Shown: in pieces, positions 39,101 through 45,430 of the stretch
Layout of the letters: each line of letters starts with the position of its first letter
Numbering within the stretch: position 1 is the stretch's first letter
Assembly (NCBI GenBank): GCA_903911145.1
Contig: CAIWCD010000048.1
Span: forward strand, 234,824 to 298,823
Length of the DNA: 64,000 nt
Reading direction: 5' to 3'
DNA from: an uncultured delta proteobacterium
GTDB lineage: Bacteria; Myxococcota; Myxococcia; Myxococcales; 40CM-4-68-19
Program-made: the position numbers and the translations under genes
Notes under the pieces: generated by a model
What the model was told of the DNA's origin: nothing
Databases searched by the model: none
The model's input: the letters and a program-made list of their open reading frames with translations, nothing else

Positions 39101-39338
39101 GCGCGCCATCGCCCGTCGCGGTGATCGCCACCTGCACGCCGCTGAGCGCCTGCCCCTGCGCGTTCACCAGCGAGAGCGTAATCACCGCATTGTCGGAGCC
39201 GTTCGCGAGAAGTCCGGTGGTTCGGTCGGCCGTCAGCGTCGAGCGGATCGGATCCGGAGATGGTGACGAGACCTTCCGGTTGGTGGAGCAGGCGCCAAGG
39301 ATCAGAGCGACAGCGAACAGCGAATAGAGCTTCACCAT
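27120..39338 (-). CDS. Giant 4072-residue surface lipoprotein (Ig-like, Big_2, FN3 and 28 RCC1 repeats)
   Basis: The start at 39338 opens a short signal peptide with lipobox 'LILGAC'. About fourteen Ig-like domains of Big_1/invasin type follow (coding about 39255 down to 34810), several with 'ADG.S(T)TT' and 'SGVFTATLSSTRA' motifs. Then come three Big_2 domains ('LQSITIAPSSATVANGKTQQ' and relatives). Next are FN3 domains and four blocks of seven RCC1 repeats each, with 'HTVALKSDGTVWAWGSNSN' and 'GQLGN' motifs; one FN3 precedes block 1, two separate each block, and one ends the protein (eight FN3 in all). RCC1 repeats fold into seven-bladed propellers, so each block may be a complete propeller. 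Likely a very long adhesin or surface filament. The gene is one uninterrupted frame of 12.2 kb; assembly through such repeats deserves checking. Confidence 0.85.
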   Translation of the reverse strand: MVKLYSLFAVALILGACSTNRKVSSPSPDPIRSTLTADRTTGLLANGSDNAVITLSLVNAQGQALSGVQVAITATGDGAQVTTAPSTDANGKSVVRLSSSAAGVKLVVAKVIGGPTLTHTLSIEFISGPGTKLSFLVPPSSAQAGSIIAPPVQVAIEDSFGNLVPTDAGPQVSLTLSQDGGTQTLNGMVTVSSGSDGIAKFDGLSILQTGRGFALIASATGLATAVSSSFDITAGPPAALSFSSQPSGVVMNNPIAPAITVRLNDAQGNLDASGSAVVSMALSSGCANASGTAHLSGTLSQTASGGVATFADLSIDRATSGCTLVATASGYAGVFSAPFDVNPGAPCASTSTLVATPPSQRADGLSTVNLAIALHDCAGDPVSGEPLVLSASGSGNHLQLTSGETSAGGTFATGLTSTNAGNKTVTASVGSADAGFTLTADVTFTPGVPSASTSTISVTPQVIADGISTATISIVARDLSGNLFPGAVVQLSASGHENAFASGADGGDGSIGATDATGQFTGELVSTRAETKVVTATFGEGAAQATLTAVVTFVPGAASASASQLVASPNNLTADGTTTTTLQLLVADLNGNPIDEAPVSLSASGTGNSFQVSSGRTNVGGLFTTSLSSTVAQRETISAAIGDGAAISVTTQVTFNAPTIAQEYETLIATASSVIANGSASTTLQVTIVDASGNPVSNRAVALVASGSGGLFASGMSSGSSIGGNTDVNGSYTARLSSTKAGVVVVTALSGALSASTPITFLAGPASAARSSLSATPSSLPTGGTTSLLVQLVDANDNPLEGAAVTLSADGAGNTFTARGATGGAQLLGSTSSGGIFSAQLSASKAETENVLVALTGAAQPLLSVPVSFVDPVIVPSLTFKSSSTQVVADGHTKTTLTATVLDQFGNGISGRTVTVAASGSANTLGHAATTSTNGSLSSTTGADGTCAFTLSSTHAETKVVTASTGVLSAVAAVAFVAGAPIAGHSSITVNPSSALVNDSELVEVILNDANDNPVQGQQLTLSAAGTGNQFTVGGVTASTASGNTGTSGLFRATLSSSVAQTEAVNVILAGASSALVSGPATFTLAPVTLSLALTSSLSSVVADGSATTTISATVQDNHGNAVSGQAVSVNINGSANTLTSASGSTTSNTISGSTNSSGVFSATLSSTRAEAKIVSANAGPLNAATSVTFVPGAASAARSSISISPASLLVGSSASVLVVLSDANGNSVSGQSLALAASGSGNTFSPAGTTSATASGQTNAGGIFTATISSATAQSEMVSVTLSGASSALVSAPITFTSTPVTLSLTLTSSSSSVVADGTSTTTLTATVLDNHGNAVSGQPVTLGANGSANTFTAGSNHGSSASGTTNASGVFTATLSSTRAGTEVVTAASAALTASTAITFVAGPANAAQSSITSSPSSVATGATISLIVVLADANGNPISGQAITLSGSGSGNNFTLGSSTGSVATGTTNAGGLAVATVTSSTAQSETVSVTVGGAGQPLLSTTVVFLKALQSITIAPSSATVANGKTQQFTATGHYSDGTSQTLSSGVLWNVGTPAVATMVGSGLVQGSSLGSSEITAAVGNISGSATLTVSAATLQSISVSPADASIPNGKTQQFAATGTYSDGTTQPLNSGLAWSSDTHAVATINSGGVATAHGGGLCAVTATTSGISGSTTLTVTAATLQSITLSPSDSEIVSGQSEPLVATGHYSDGSSLTPLVAGVLWNSSSESIASVSTSGTVTGVATGVATIYATLNGITGSASVTTLLAPPTGLTAAPIGGGVTLNWNQEAGALSYTVYVSSNPGVTPTRFQTSVSGISAPYTVTGLQNGAASYFVVTANGALGEGGPSTQIAATPNTVIAVASGEQGTHVVSLLADGTVWTWGSNSNGQLGNGVNNNNADNDSDIPVQVLGAGGKGVLKHVVAISAGSSHTVALTSDGTVWAWGSNSGGELGNGSNNDSPFPVQAVGVGGNGVLGNVVSICAGTNETIALSADGTVWAWGWNGNGQLGNGATLNSNLPTQVVGSGGTGALSNVIAIAAGTAHAAALRADGTVWTWGAHGNGALGNGSLNDSSIPVQVLGVGGTGVLSGVTAIAAGQEHTVALTADGSIFAWGLNGNGQLGNGSTVSTNTPVLVLDAQGSGVLGGAVGISAGNVHTIALLSDDTVWTWGSNGNGQLGDGLNDNNSNNDSSIPVQVLGAGGSGFTTNATSIAAGDIHSVALESDGTVWAWGSNSNGQLGDGLNDNNSNNDSTWPVASLGSNPSWLLSPTGLHATPSTTDLSIALSWNASDGATGYNVYGSSFADVSPLTGTLLARVSETGFNHTGLRNNTLYYYVVTAVGGATETTAAYTTQARAGISAPFATVIGVGGGSVTVGWNAVPHADSYNLYYSSSSGVSPSNGTLVSGVTSPYTLAGLSNGQPVYIVVSALNAVGESPSAQVVAIPNTVIAIAGGESGNHTVSLLSDGTVWAWGSNSNGQLGNHSNSNSAQPIQVLDATGTGVLSNAIVVAAGYSHSLALKSDGTVWAWGGNQYGQLGNGSSDDSSTPVQVQGEGGKGALSGMVATAAGAFHTVALKSDGTVWAWGSNSNGALGNSSNADSSTPVQVLGTGGVGVLSGVISIAAGLGHSVALKSDGTVWAWGYNGSGQLGDGSTTDRYTPVQVLGAGGTGIFNGAIALAAGAYDTVALRSDGSVWTWGYNSFGQLGDNSTDDSLTPVQVVGVEGTGNLTGIVAIASGEHHTVALDASGSVWSWGWNATGQLGNGSGVDSNTPVQVLGTNGKGVLSGVDAITATAYDTVALKSDGTVCAWGYNSDGELGNGSTTPSETPVPSLLSNPGWLLAPAGLTAIPSATSLDIDLSWTASAGATVYNIYGSMFADVSPLNGTLLGTVSGTSFNHTDVTNGARYYYVVTAIGNATETTGSYSAEAVAGLAAPSVTVLGVGGGEVSVGWNSIPGATSYNLYYSTSQGVSPANGTRLSGVTSPYTLTGLANGKPVFLIVSALSAEFETPSAEVVAMANAVVAIAGGEEGSHTVSLKSDGTVWAWGANAAGQLGNGTTTDSGVPVQALGSGGIGLLDGVVSIAVGGGHTVALKSDGTVWTYGWNINGQLGNNSTGNSDTPVQVLGAGGAGFLSGVVAISASNKRTVALKLDGTVWAWGSNQNGQLGNGTTNQSNVPVQVVGSGGAGVLSDVVAIAAGGDHTVALKSDGTVWAWGGNWSGQLGDNTVVNRYSPVQVKGNGASGVLSGIVGVAAGYGHSVALGADGTVWEWGYNFYGQLGNNSTSDRHTPVQVLGTGGVGILSGVVAIATGSMHTVALKGDGTVWAWGWNQYGQLGNNSTIDSQTPVQVQGSGGRGVLSGVVSISAGLNHTIALKSDGTVCDWGDSTSGELGNGSNNQSSTPVGSLVATPSWLLSPTGLTATASTTSLAVSLSWTASSGATAYNVYESTHPDVSPLNGTLVTTVSGTSFNHDTNLINGTRYYYVVTAVGGATESTPSLVATAQSLLVPPTLVVLTVGGGDVVVGWNSVFGASSYNLYYSAVSGVTPANGTRISGVTSPYPLTGLPNGQAVYLIVTAVHATGETVSGQISATPNTVVAVASATGVNTGYSVTLMGDGTVWAWGYNNHGHLGNNSTTASAIPVQVRGSGGAGVLSGVVAISAGQEHAVALKSDGTVWAWGDNSNGQLGNNSTTDSHAPVQVLGAGGVGVLNSVVAISAGDAHTVALKSDGTVWAWGDNVLGELGNNSNTDSHLPVQVLGAGGSGVLGGVVGIAAGMNESVALKSDGTVWAWGNNGNGQLGNGSTNQSRWPAQVVGAGGVGTLSGVVSIAANYGNMFAVKSDGTVWAWGFNYYGQLGNNSTTDSHVPVQVLGSGGVGVLSGIVAVAPGAYHTVALKSDGTVWAWGWNFDGQLGNNSTTDSSTPVQVAGEGVPGVLSGVVAISASYDETVALKSDGTVCAWGGNFNGELGNNSHAQSNTPVASLTSNPGWLLAPTGLTATPSATIPTISLSWTASPGATAYNIYRSTFSDVSALTGTFLTQVSGTGYNNAGLSDGVLYYYSVTAVGGETESTGSIVAEAVAK
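27420..33770 (-). repeat. Four blocks of seven RCC1 repeats with about 1.7-kb super-period
   Basis: Blocks lie near 33770-32560, 32012-30850, 30300-29135 and 28580-27420 (in coding order), each with seven propeller repeats of about 50-55 residues. The block-to-block period is about 1.7 kb, separated by two FN3 domains and a 'WLL(S/A)P' motif. The last repeat of blocks 2-4 has 'GTVC(A/D)WG' instead of 'GTVWAWG'. Confidence 0.85.
34810..39255 (-). repeat. Tandem array of about fourteen Ig-like domain repeats
   Basis: Units of about 100-108 codons. The last ones alternate between two types: one opening 'VTLSL(A/T)LTSS' with 'VVADG', the other opening 'AARSSISISP' or 'AAQSSITSSP'. This gives a two-domain super-repeat of about 645 bp, as expected if the array grew by duplicating pairs. 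Divergence between copies is high enough to place reads uniquely. Confidence 0.75.
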
Positions 39339-39756
39339 ATTCCCTCGATCTCCAGCGCGCGGTGCAACGGGCGCAGCACTGTTCTGGACGCATGCAGGCT
39401 ACACCACTGCCGCCCGATGAAGAGGAGGCGAGAGGCACAATCCGCGAGTATTGGACGCGGCCTACGGCACCTTTTCGTAGAGCCCCAGCAGCGAGAATGA
39501 GGCAAGTCGCCAGACTCGCGGCGACCGCCTCCAATACCCGTCGTGCAACCAGACCTCTTCAGGGCAAATCGGTCGGAGCCGCCCTGCAAGCCGAGAGGAA
39601 TCGGCATTGAACTCGCCTGATATCCCCGCGCGCGTTGTCGCAGCTGGCGATCCGCCGAGAACGACCGACGCTTGAATCAAGTTGGATAGCCGCTGGGGCG
39701 ATGTGGGGGCTCAATGAGCTGATGTCTCCCTCGCACGCGAGGCGGCGATTTGAAAC
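39339..39756. other. Intergenic region with rnpB-like repeat
   Basis: 418 bases between the giant lipoprotein start and the PEGA protein. The first part must hold the promoter of the giant gene. It contains a 50-bp copy of the rnpB 3' end (39545-39594, described separately). I see no gene; short frames here are without recognisable content. Confidence 0.6.
39545..39594 (+). repeat. Distal copy of the rnpB 3' end (att-like direct repeat)
   Basis: 50 bp matching 44161-44210 at about 45 of 50 positions by eye, in the same orientation. It includes the 17-base identical core CGGTCGGAGCCGCCCTG. It resembles the chromosomal target end left behind when an element integrated in rnpB, making it the far boundary of the islet. 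Confidence 0.75.
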
Positions 39757-40527
39757 TCAGCGCCAGAGACCGCGCAGTGCCTCCGCGACCGCCGCGGCCA
39801 CCCGTTCATCGCTCACTTGGCGCCACGCACTCGCGCACGCGCGCGTACGATCGGATGGATTCAGGCCCTTGCCTTGCGCGAGCCCCTCGCCTTCGTTGAC
39901 CCCGCTGCACCGGGTGGAGTGCACACGCAGGTCGACCGAGCAGATCATTCCCAACGCTCCCTGTCTGGAACTCTCGGTGGGAATCAAGACCAACTCGGCC
40001 GCGTCCTCGGAGCGTCCTGCAGCGGCGCAGGTCGCGCCTTCGCGGATATTGATATTCAATTGCTTCACCGCCGCGACCGCCTGGCGGAGCAGTTCCGGCC
40101 CTCCTCCCGCAACGCGAACCAGTGCAGTTCTGGAAGCGCCCGCATCGGCAGAATCGGCGCTCGCCGATCCAGAAGTCGGCGCTGCCTTTGCTGGGTTCGG
40201 CCGCGCGACGAGCACCATGCGTCGATCCTCGCTCATACCAAGCGAGACCCGTTCGCTCGATGGCTGCCAGCCTGGATCGTCGATGGCGATCAGGTATTCG
40301 CCAGGATCAAGTTTGGCGCGCGTGAATGGCGATCTGCCTGCGCTCTCGCCATTCACGGTCACCTTTAATCCGGCCGGCTCCGTCTCGATTACCAACGTCG
40401 CTGTTTTTCGCACCTCGCGCTGCGACCCGCCGCGATCGAACCGCCCGTCCGCAGCCAGAGCACGCGTCCCGGCCGAGAAGAGCAGAGCCGCGACAAGAAT
40501 GGCAACGCGCTCGAATCGAATATTCAT
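39757..40527 (-). CDS. Exported PEGA-domain protein
   Basis: 256 residues. The N-terminus 'MNIRFERVAILVAALLFSAG' is a signal peptide, probably cleaved after 'ALA'. Residues approx. 43-100 match a PEGA domain ('LVIETEPAGLKVTVNGESAGRSPFTRAKLDPGEYLIAI'), a small surface-associated beta-sandwich. The C-terminal half has paired Cys residues and helical segments ('LRQAVAAVKQLNINI', 'VAAAVAEALRGLW') and no enzymatic motif. It lies downstream of the TonB receptor on the same strand (158 bp), so it may be a partner of that receptor, which itself has three PEGA repeats. Islet gene. Confidence 0.7.
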   Translation of the reverse strand: MNIRFERVAILVAALLFSAGTRALAADGRFDRGGSQREVRKTATLVIETEPAGLKVTVNGESAGRSPFTRAKLDPGEYLIAIDDPGWQPSSERVSLGMSEDRRMVLVARPNPAKAAPTSGSASADSADAGASRTALVRVAGGGPELLRQAVAAVKQLNINIREGATCAAAGRSEDAAELVLIPTESSRQGALGMICSVDLRVHSTRCSGVNEGEGLAQGKGLNPSDRTRACASAWRQVSDERVAAAVAEALRGLWR

Positions 40528-40685
40528 ATGCCTGAGTTACCATTCCTGTTGGGGGCCGAACAACTAATTGCCGGCGACGGGATAGACGCAGCACGTTTCG
40601 GAGCCCGCTGTTACGAGTGACGTGCCTGGATTCTTCGGACCAAGCATTATTGGAGAGCGCCGCCTTCGGGTTGGTTTCACTCAAA

Positions 40686-43589
40686 TCAATAAACAAACGT
40701 AAGATTCGCCAACAGCCGACGACCCGCCTGCGGCTGCGTCAACTGCGGACCAAACTCCGAACTGAGCGGCTGGGTCGTTTGCCAATCAGCGATATTATAG
40801 ACACCGACCGACCCGCGCATATGCCACTCGGGAATTTGGCCAGACAGCGATACATCCCAGATGCAGCCGTAGGGCGTCTGGGTCTGGGCTGGCCCGCCCG
40901 GCTGGACGTTGCTATCCCAGCGACCGCTCTCGAATGCGACGCGGGTCATCAAGAACAGAAATCGAGGAATGAGCGGCATCGCGAACTTCGCGCCGGCCTG
41001 CAGCAGCGGCGAGTTTGGCACCTCGCCGAGTCGGGTCGCGGGATCGGAACCCTGATCGAACCAGAGCCGTTGGATCGAACCGTTTAACTCGAACATCCAG
41101 CCCTGCCTCCACTCGCGCCGCAACTCCAACTCGAACCCGACTCCATCGATCGGCATGCCATTCTTGTAACTTCCCTCCGACTGCCCCGGGAGGGCTTGCG
41201 GCAGATCAATGGTGTTCTCGATCCGCGTTCCCCAGGCGCTCGCGAGGCCCGTCCAGAAAGGATTAAAGCGGTGCGTCCATTCCAGTTCGCCCGTGCGCAC
41301 CGTCTCTGGCCGCAGCCCAGTGCAGTTTCGGGTGATGTTGCCGGCGCAATCGGTGCCCTCGGCGTTGATTGCAAGTTCGTAGATGCTTGGCGCGCGGAAG
41401 GCGCTGCCTGCCATCACTTTCAGGACGTCGCTCTCAACAGGTTTCCAAATCAATGCGAGACGAGGGTTCGCCGAACTTCCAAAAGTAGAATAGGAGTCGA
41501 GCCGAAATCCGCCCGAGAGATGCAGGCCCGACGTGATGAAATAATCGGCAACGGCGTAGCCAGCATAGAAACGGTATGGCGCCTCGTAGGCAATGAGCGA
41601 GGCTGGTGCCACACCAGCCTGGTAACCGGTGGTTGCTTCCGCGACGTGAAAATGATCCTGCACTTCGCCACCGAGCATGATCCGCAGATTCGCATGCGGA
41701 CGCAGCGTGAGGCGCGCTTCTCCATCGACCCAATCGCCAACGAAAGCGTCCCGTTGCGACTCGGTGGAACCGTAGAAGGTCAGATGATCCTCGGTATACC
41801 GATCATATGACGCTCGCAGAAGCAACTCGCCCCACGTTCCAAGCTTGGGCTCGTACCTCGCTTCGATAAACGCACGACGATCGATCATGTATCCATTGGT
41901 GGCGTTGGGATCGGTATAATCGAGCGCGACCGGATATGCGTCCTTCCGCGCCGTCGCCTGCGCTTGCAGCGTCAATGGACCGTACCAGACTTTTCCCGCC
42001 ACGGTTCCAGAGCTGAGTCGCTCACTTGCCTGGGAAAAAGCCATGCTGCCGTCGGGTTGCGATAGGTAATATTGGCCAGCGCGCGCGCCGTCGAGCCCCG
42101 CGACGGATAGATCGAACCCGCTCTCGGCACCCAACGACTGGTGCGCAGTGGCGCTCACGCGGGCGAGTCCGTTATCGATGGTGGCGATCGACGCGGTCGC
42201 TTCGCGCGCTGCACTATGTGGTTTGGTCACAAGGTTGATCACTCCAACGAATGCGCCGGTTCCATAGACCACCGAACCCGGCCCACGAACGATTTCGATA
42301 TGGTCGATATCGTCCAATGAAGTGCGCTGGTCGACGCCGGCGTAGCTCGCACCGGGCCAGTCGTCGTTGGTCGAGTGGCCGTCGACGAGGATTAACACCT
42401 TGTTCCCATATTCGGAGGCCGGGCCATATCCTCGTACGCCCACCGTCGTGTAGGTCCCGTCGTCGTTGATCAACAGGCCGCGCACACCACGCAGCGCTTC
42501 GGCCAACGTCGGATAGTTCATCGCCTGCAGCTCGGTTCCCGAAATGACCGACACCGAACTGGGGGCATCGTCGAGCTTCTCCGCCGTGCGCGAGACCGCC
42601 GAAACCTCTTCCTGGACGGGAGCGAAAGAGATCTCCACTTTGCTCTGCTCGCCAGGCTTTATCGTCACCTTCGATTCGACCGTCCGGAAGCCGGGCAACG
42701 AGACCCGCATCTCCCGCTCGCCAACGGGAACATCGAGCACCGCCGGCGTGAATCCGACCAGGTGGCCATCGACCTCCACCGAGGCCCCGCGTTCGTCGCT
42801 GTTGACCACCAACTCGCCCGTCACCGGCATCAACTGGAAGTCGGCAGATATGATTCCCTTCGCCGGCACCTCGATACTTCGATAGGTGGGGATATATCCG
42901 TCCTTACTGACTTGTAGCGTGCGTCTTCCGGACGGAAGCGCCAGTTCGCAGGGGATTGCGCAGCCGACATCGGGGAGGTTCTCGACCATGACCAGCGCGC
43001 CCATGGCGTTGCCAGTGAGCTTGACCGTCCCGACCACGCGGACCATCGGTATCGCGACGCGCGCGGTGGAACCCGGAGTTAAATCGATTGGCCCGCGCTC
43101 GGCGTTTTCATATCCGTCGGCCTCGACCAATACTCGCACGTGCGCCGCGGTGAACCCGAGCACCACGGGCGTCTGGCCGTGAGAACCCAGGTCCTTGCGA
43201 TCGATATAGACGGTGGCGCCGGGCGGAGTGGTCTCGATGTTCAGGACCGCCACCAGCGGGGCAATGCGCTCGAGTTCGCGGGCCAGCCGTGCTCTTACCT
43301 TCTCGTCACGCTCCGCCGCGAGCGCCTGGGTGCAATATCGATACGCCTCTGGATATCGTTTCAACTCAAAGTATGTGTCGGCGATATTGGCGACGACGTT
43401 GTGATTCGGAACCAAGCGGTTGGAGGCGAGGAAGTGCTCGAGCGCGGCGCTGAAGTGCCGGGCATGGAACTCGTCATTCCCGAGGTGGAATTGAAGGTCG
43501 GCCTCATCGGCGATATCGCCCGCGCGGACGCGCGAGGTGAGAACGAGCAACGCGGAGAGACCGAGAAGGAAGCGGAGGGTGCGTCGCAT
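40686..43589 (-). CDS. TonB-dependent receptor with N-terminal TPR and three PEGA domains
   Basis: 967 residues. After a signal peptide ('FLLGLSALLVLTSRVRA') come TPR-like helices (approx. 30-110, 'AALEHFLASNRLVPNHNVV...YPEAYRYCTQAL'), then three PEGA repeats (approx. 115-335; 'IETTPPGATVYIDRKDLGS', 'GALVMVENLPDVGC', 'VVNSDERGASVEVDGHLVG'), then a plug domain ('APSSVSVISGTEL', 'ALRGVRGLLINDDGTYTTVGVRG', 'VLILVDGHS', 'IEIVRGPGSVVYGTGAFVGVINLVTK') and a beta-barrel ending in aromatic 'LTFVY'. TonB-dependent receptors import siderophores, vitamins or sugars through the outer membrane. The TPR/PEGA front end would lie in the periplasm and is not part of standard receptors. No TonB-box or regulatory element was assigned, and the substrate is unknown. 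Confidence 0.85.
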   Translation of the reverse strand: MRRTLRFLLGLSALLVLTSRVRAGDIADEADLQFHLGNDEFHARHFSAALEHFLASNRLVPNHNVVANIADTYFELKRYPEAYRYCTQALAAERDEKVRARLARELERIAPLVAVLNIETTPPGATVYIDRKDLGSHGQTPVVLGFTAAHVRVLVEADGYENAERGPIDLTPGSTARVAIPMVRVVGTVKLTGNAMGALVMVENLPDVGCAIPCELALPSGRRTLQVSKDGYIPTYRSIEVPAKGIISADFQLMPVTGELVVNSDERGASVEVDGHLVGFTPAVLDVPVGEREMRVSLPGFRTVESKVTIKPGEQSKVEISFAPVQEEVSAVSRTAEKLDDAPSSVSVISGTELQAMNYPTLAEALRGVRGLLINDDGTYTTVGVRGYGPASEYGNKVLILVDGHSTNDDWPGASYAGVDQRTSLDDIDHIEIVRGPGSVVYGTGAFVGVINLVTKPHSAAREATASIATIDNGLARVSATAHQSLGAESGFDLSVAGLDGARAGQYYLSQPDGSMAFSQASERLSSGTVAGKVWYGPLTLQAQATARKDAYPVALDYTDPNATNGYMIDRRAFIEARYEPKLGTWGELLLRASYDRYTEDHLTFYGSTESQRDAFVGDWVDGEARLTLRPHANLRIMLGGEVQDHFHVAEATTGYQAGVAPASLIAYEAPYRFYAGYAVADYFITSGLHLSGGFRLDSYSTFGSSANPRLALIWKPVESDVLKVMAGSAFRAPSIYELAINAEGTDCAGNITRNCTGLRPETVRTGELEWTHRFNPFWTGLASAWGTRIENTIDLPQALPGQSEGSYKNGMPIDGVGFELELRREWRQGWMFELNGSIQRLWFDQGSDPATRLGEVPNSPLLQAGAKFAMPLIPRFLFLMTRVAFESGRWDSNVQPGGPAQTQTPYGCIWDVSLSGQIPEWHMRGSVGVYNIADWQTTQPLSSEFGPQLTQPQAGRRLLANLTFVY

Positions 43590-43816
43590 CGGTCATCTGT
43601 ACCAACGCGCGATCGGGAGTCAAAATAACTGAATCGAAGGATACCTGTTGTGCGCCGGATGCCTCAGGCCGGGCTTGGGGGCCTTGCGCGCGAGCGGCAA
43701 CAAGCCGATTAGACAGAGGGGATATTAACTGCCCAGCGAATGCGCCTTGAACGCCTTATCGCCGCCACGGGAGGCGGCGCACCGGGCCGTTCTTCGATCA
43801 CCTCCGACCCGGATAA

Positions 43817-44160
43817 GTGGACGCCGGTAGAGTGCGGGAGTTCGTCGACAAGCACACGCCGGGTATCTATCTGCGCGCGGCACTCGAGCAGATCAAGCTC
43901 GATCGGCCTGGCCTGGGTTGGGATGAGGCCACGCGCCACACGTTTGCATCGCAGTGGGTGATCGCGGGCGGCTCGATCGAGATGCTCAAGGAGAGCCTCG
44001 GGCATTACTCGGTGATCATGACCGAGCGATACGCGCACCTTCGTCCGGATCTTCTCCCCGCCAGCGACCTCGGCACGATCCGCGTTGATCTGAGCGGAAC
44101 CGATGCAGAAGTCGTGCAACTTGGTCTCAAAACGGGATCCAGCCTCGTCCGCTCACGTCG
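43817..44160 (+). pseudogene. Tyrosine recombinase (integrase) remnant
   Basis: Only the C-terminal catalytic region remains: 'GWDEATRHTFASQWV', then 'SIEMLKESLGHYSVIMTERYAHLRPDL'. This gives the 'RHT' arginine region, the LGH histidine and the Tyr nucleophile of phage-type integrases. An in-frame TAA lies just before 43817, and no upstream catalytic arginine box is seen, so the N-terminal half is lost or frameshifted. The frame stays open beyond 44160 only because it runs into rnpB antisense. It sits next to the rnpB attachment repeat, the expected place for the integrase of an element inserted there. Confidence 0.8.
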
Positions 44161-44183
44161 CAACCACTCTTCTTCAGGGCAAA

Positions 44184-44588
<405 letters not shown>

Positions 44589-44690
44589 GGCGGGGTGTAA
44601 CAGAGTGGAGTGAGCGAGTCACGGCCTTCGCGATCGGCGCGTACCGTCTCGACAGGCCTGCGGTGCGCGCAGCGATCGACCCAGCGCGGG

Positions 44691-45347
44691 TTACATCTTC
44701 TCGTCGATCGCGCGGTTCGACATCTCGTCTGCCAGCGTATTCTCCTCGCGCGGAACGTGGCGCAGCGTCACCTTCTCGAACTTGCGCAGGAGCGCCTGCG
44801 CCTCGGAGAAGAGGGGTTTGAGGCCCTCGTTCTTCACCCGATAGTCGCCCTTCAACTGCTTGATCATCAGCTCGCTGTCGGCGCGCACATCGACCTCGCG
44901 CGCGCCGATCTCCAGCGCACCGCGCAGGCCCAGAATGACTCCCGCGTACTCCGCGACGTTGTTCGTCTCGCGCCCGATGTACTTGCCGAGCCGCTTGAGA
45001 ACCTTCCCCTGCGCATCGAGGAGCACTGCTCCCGCGCCCGCTGGGCCTGGGTTTCCGCGCGAAGCGCCATCTGAGAAGACCCGCACTCGCGTGTGCTGCC
45101 CAGAATGATTTGCACTCAAAGCATCTGCGGCCGGGCGCGCGATCGGATTCGGGCGCGGAGCAGGTGGCGCGCTCGGTGCCGCCTCGACCCGCTGCAACGC
45201 AACGGCGATGCCATGAAGAAGGCGCTGCGCGCGCTCTCGCGTCAGCCCAGGCAGCGCAGCGCACGTCGCGGCCAGCTCCTCGTGCACCGCGATGGCATGC
45301 AGGAGTGCGCCCGGCGTGATGACGACGGAGGGAGATTCGTTGCTCAC
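44691..45347 (-). CDS. RNase HI-family protein
   Basis: 218 residues from the GTG at 45347, which has AGGAG 6 bases upstream; a longer in-frame reading would only overlap the neighbouring gene. Residues approx. 75-215 have the RNase HI fold with all four acidic catalytic residues visible: 'VFSDGASRGNPGPAGAG' (Asp), 'NNVAEYAGV' (Glu), 'VRADSELMIKQL' (Asp) and 'ENTLADEMSN' (Asp). It degrades RNA in RNA-DNA hybrids. The 70-residue N-terminal part is helical and Ala/Pro-rich and of unknown role. It lies between the zinc-ribbon gene (83 bp) and rnpB (102 bp) and may be co-transcribed with both. Confidence 0.9.
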   Translation of the reverse strand: MSNESPSVVITPGALLHAIAVHEELAATCAALPGLTRERAQRLLHGIAVALQRVEAAPSAPPAPRPNPIARPAADALSANHSGQHTRVRVFSDGASRGNPGPAGAGAVLLDAQGKVLKRLGKYIGRETNNVAEYAGVILGLRGALEIGAREVDVRADSELMIKQLKGDYRVKNEGLKPLFSEAQALLRKFEKVTLRHVPREENTLADEMSNRAIDEKM

Positions 45348-45430
45348 GCGAGGCTCCTGTTGCGCAACGGTGCACGCCCGAACAGAGGACGCGCACCGGG
45401 GCGAGACGACGCCGCTTCGCCGCGACGGCT

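Noticed and set aside
43709..44119. 136-residue minus-strand frame antisense to the integrase remnant
   Set aside because: The plus strand shows clear recombinase motifs; this is its shadow.
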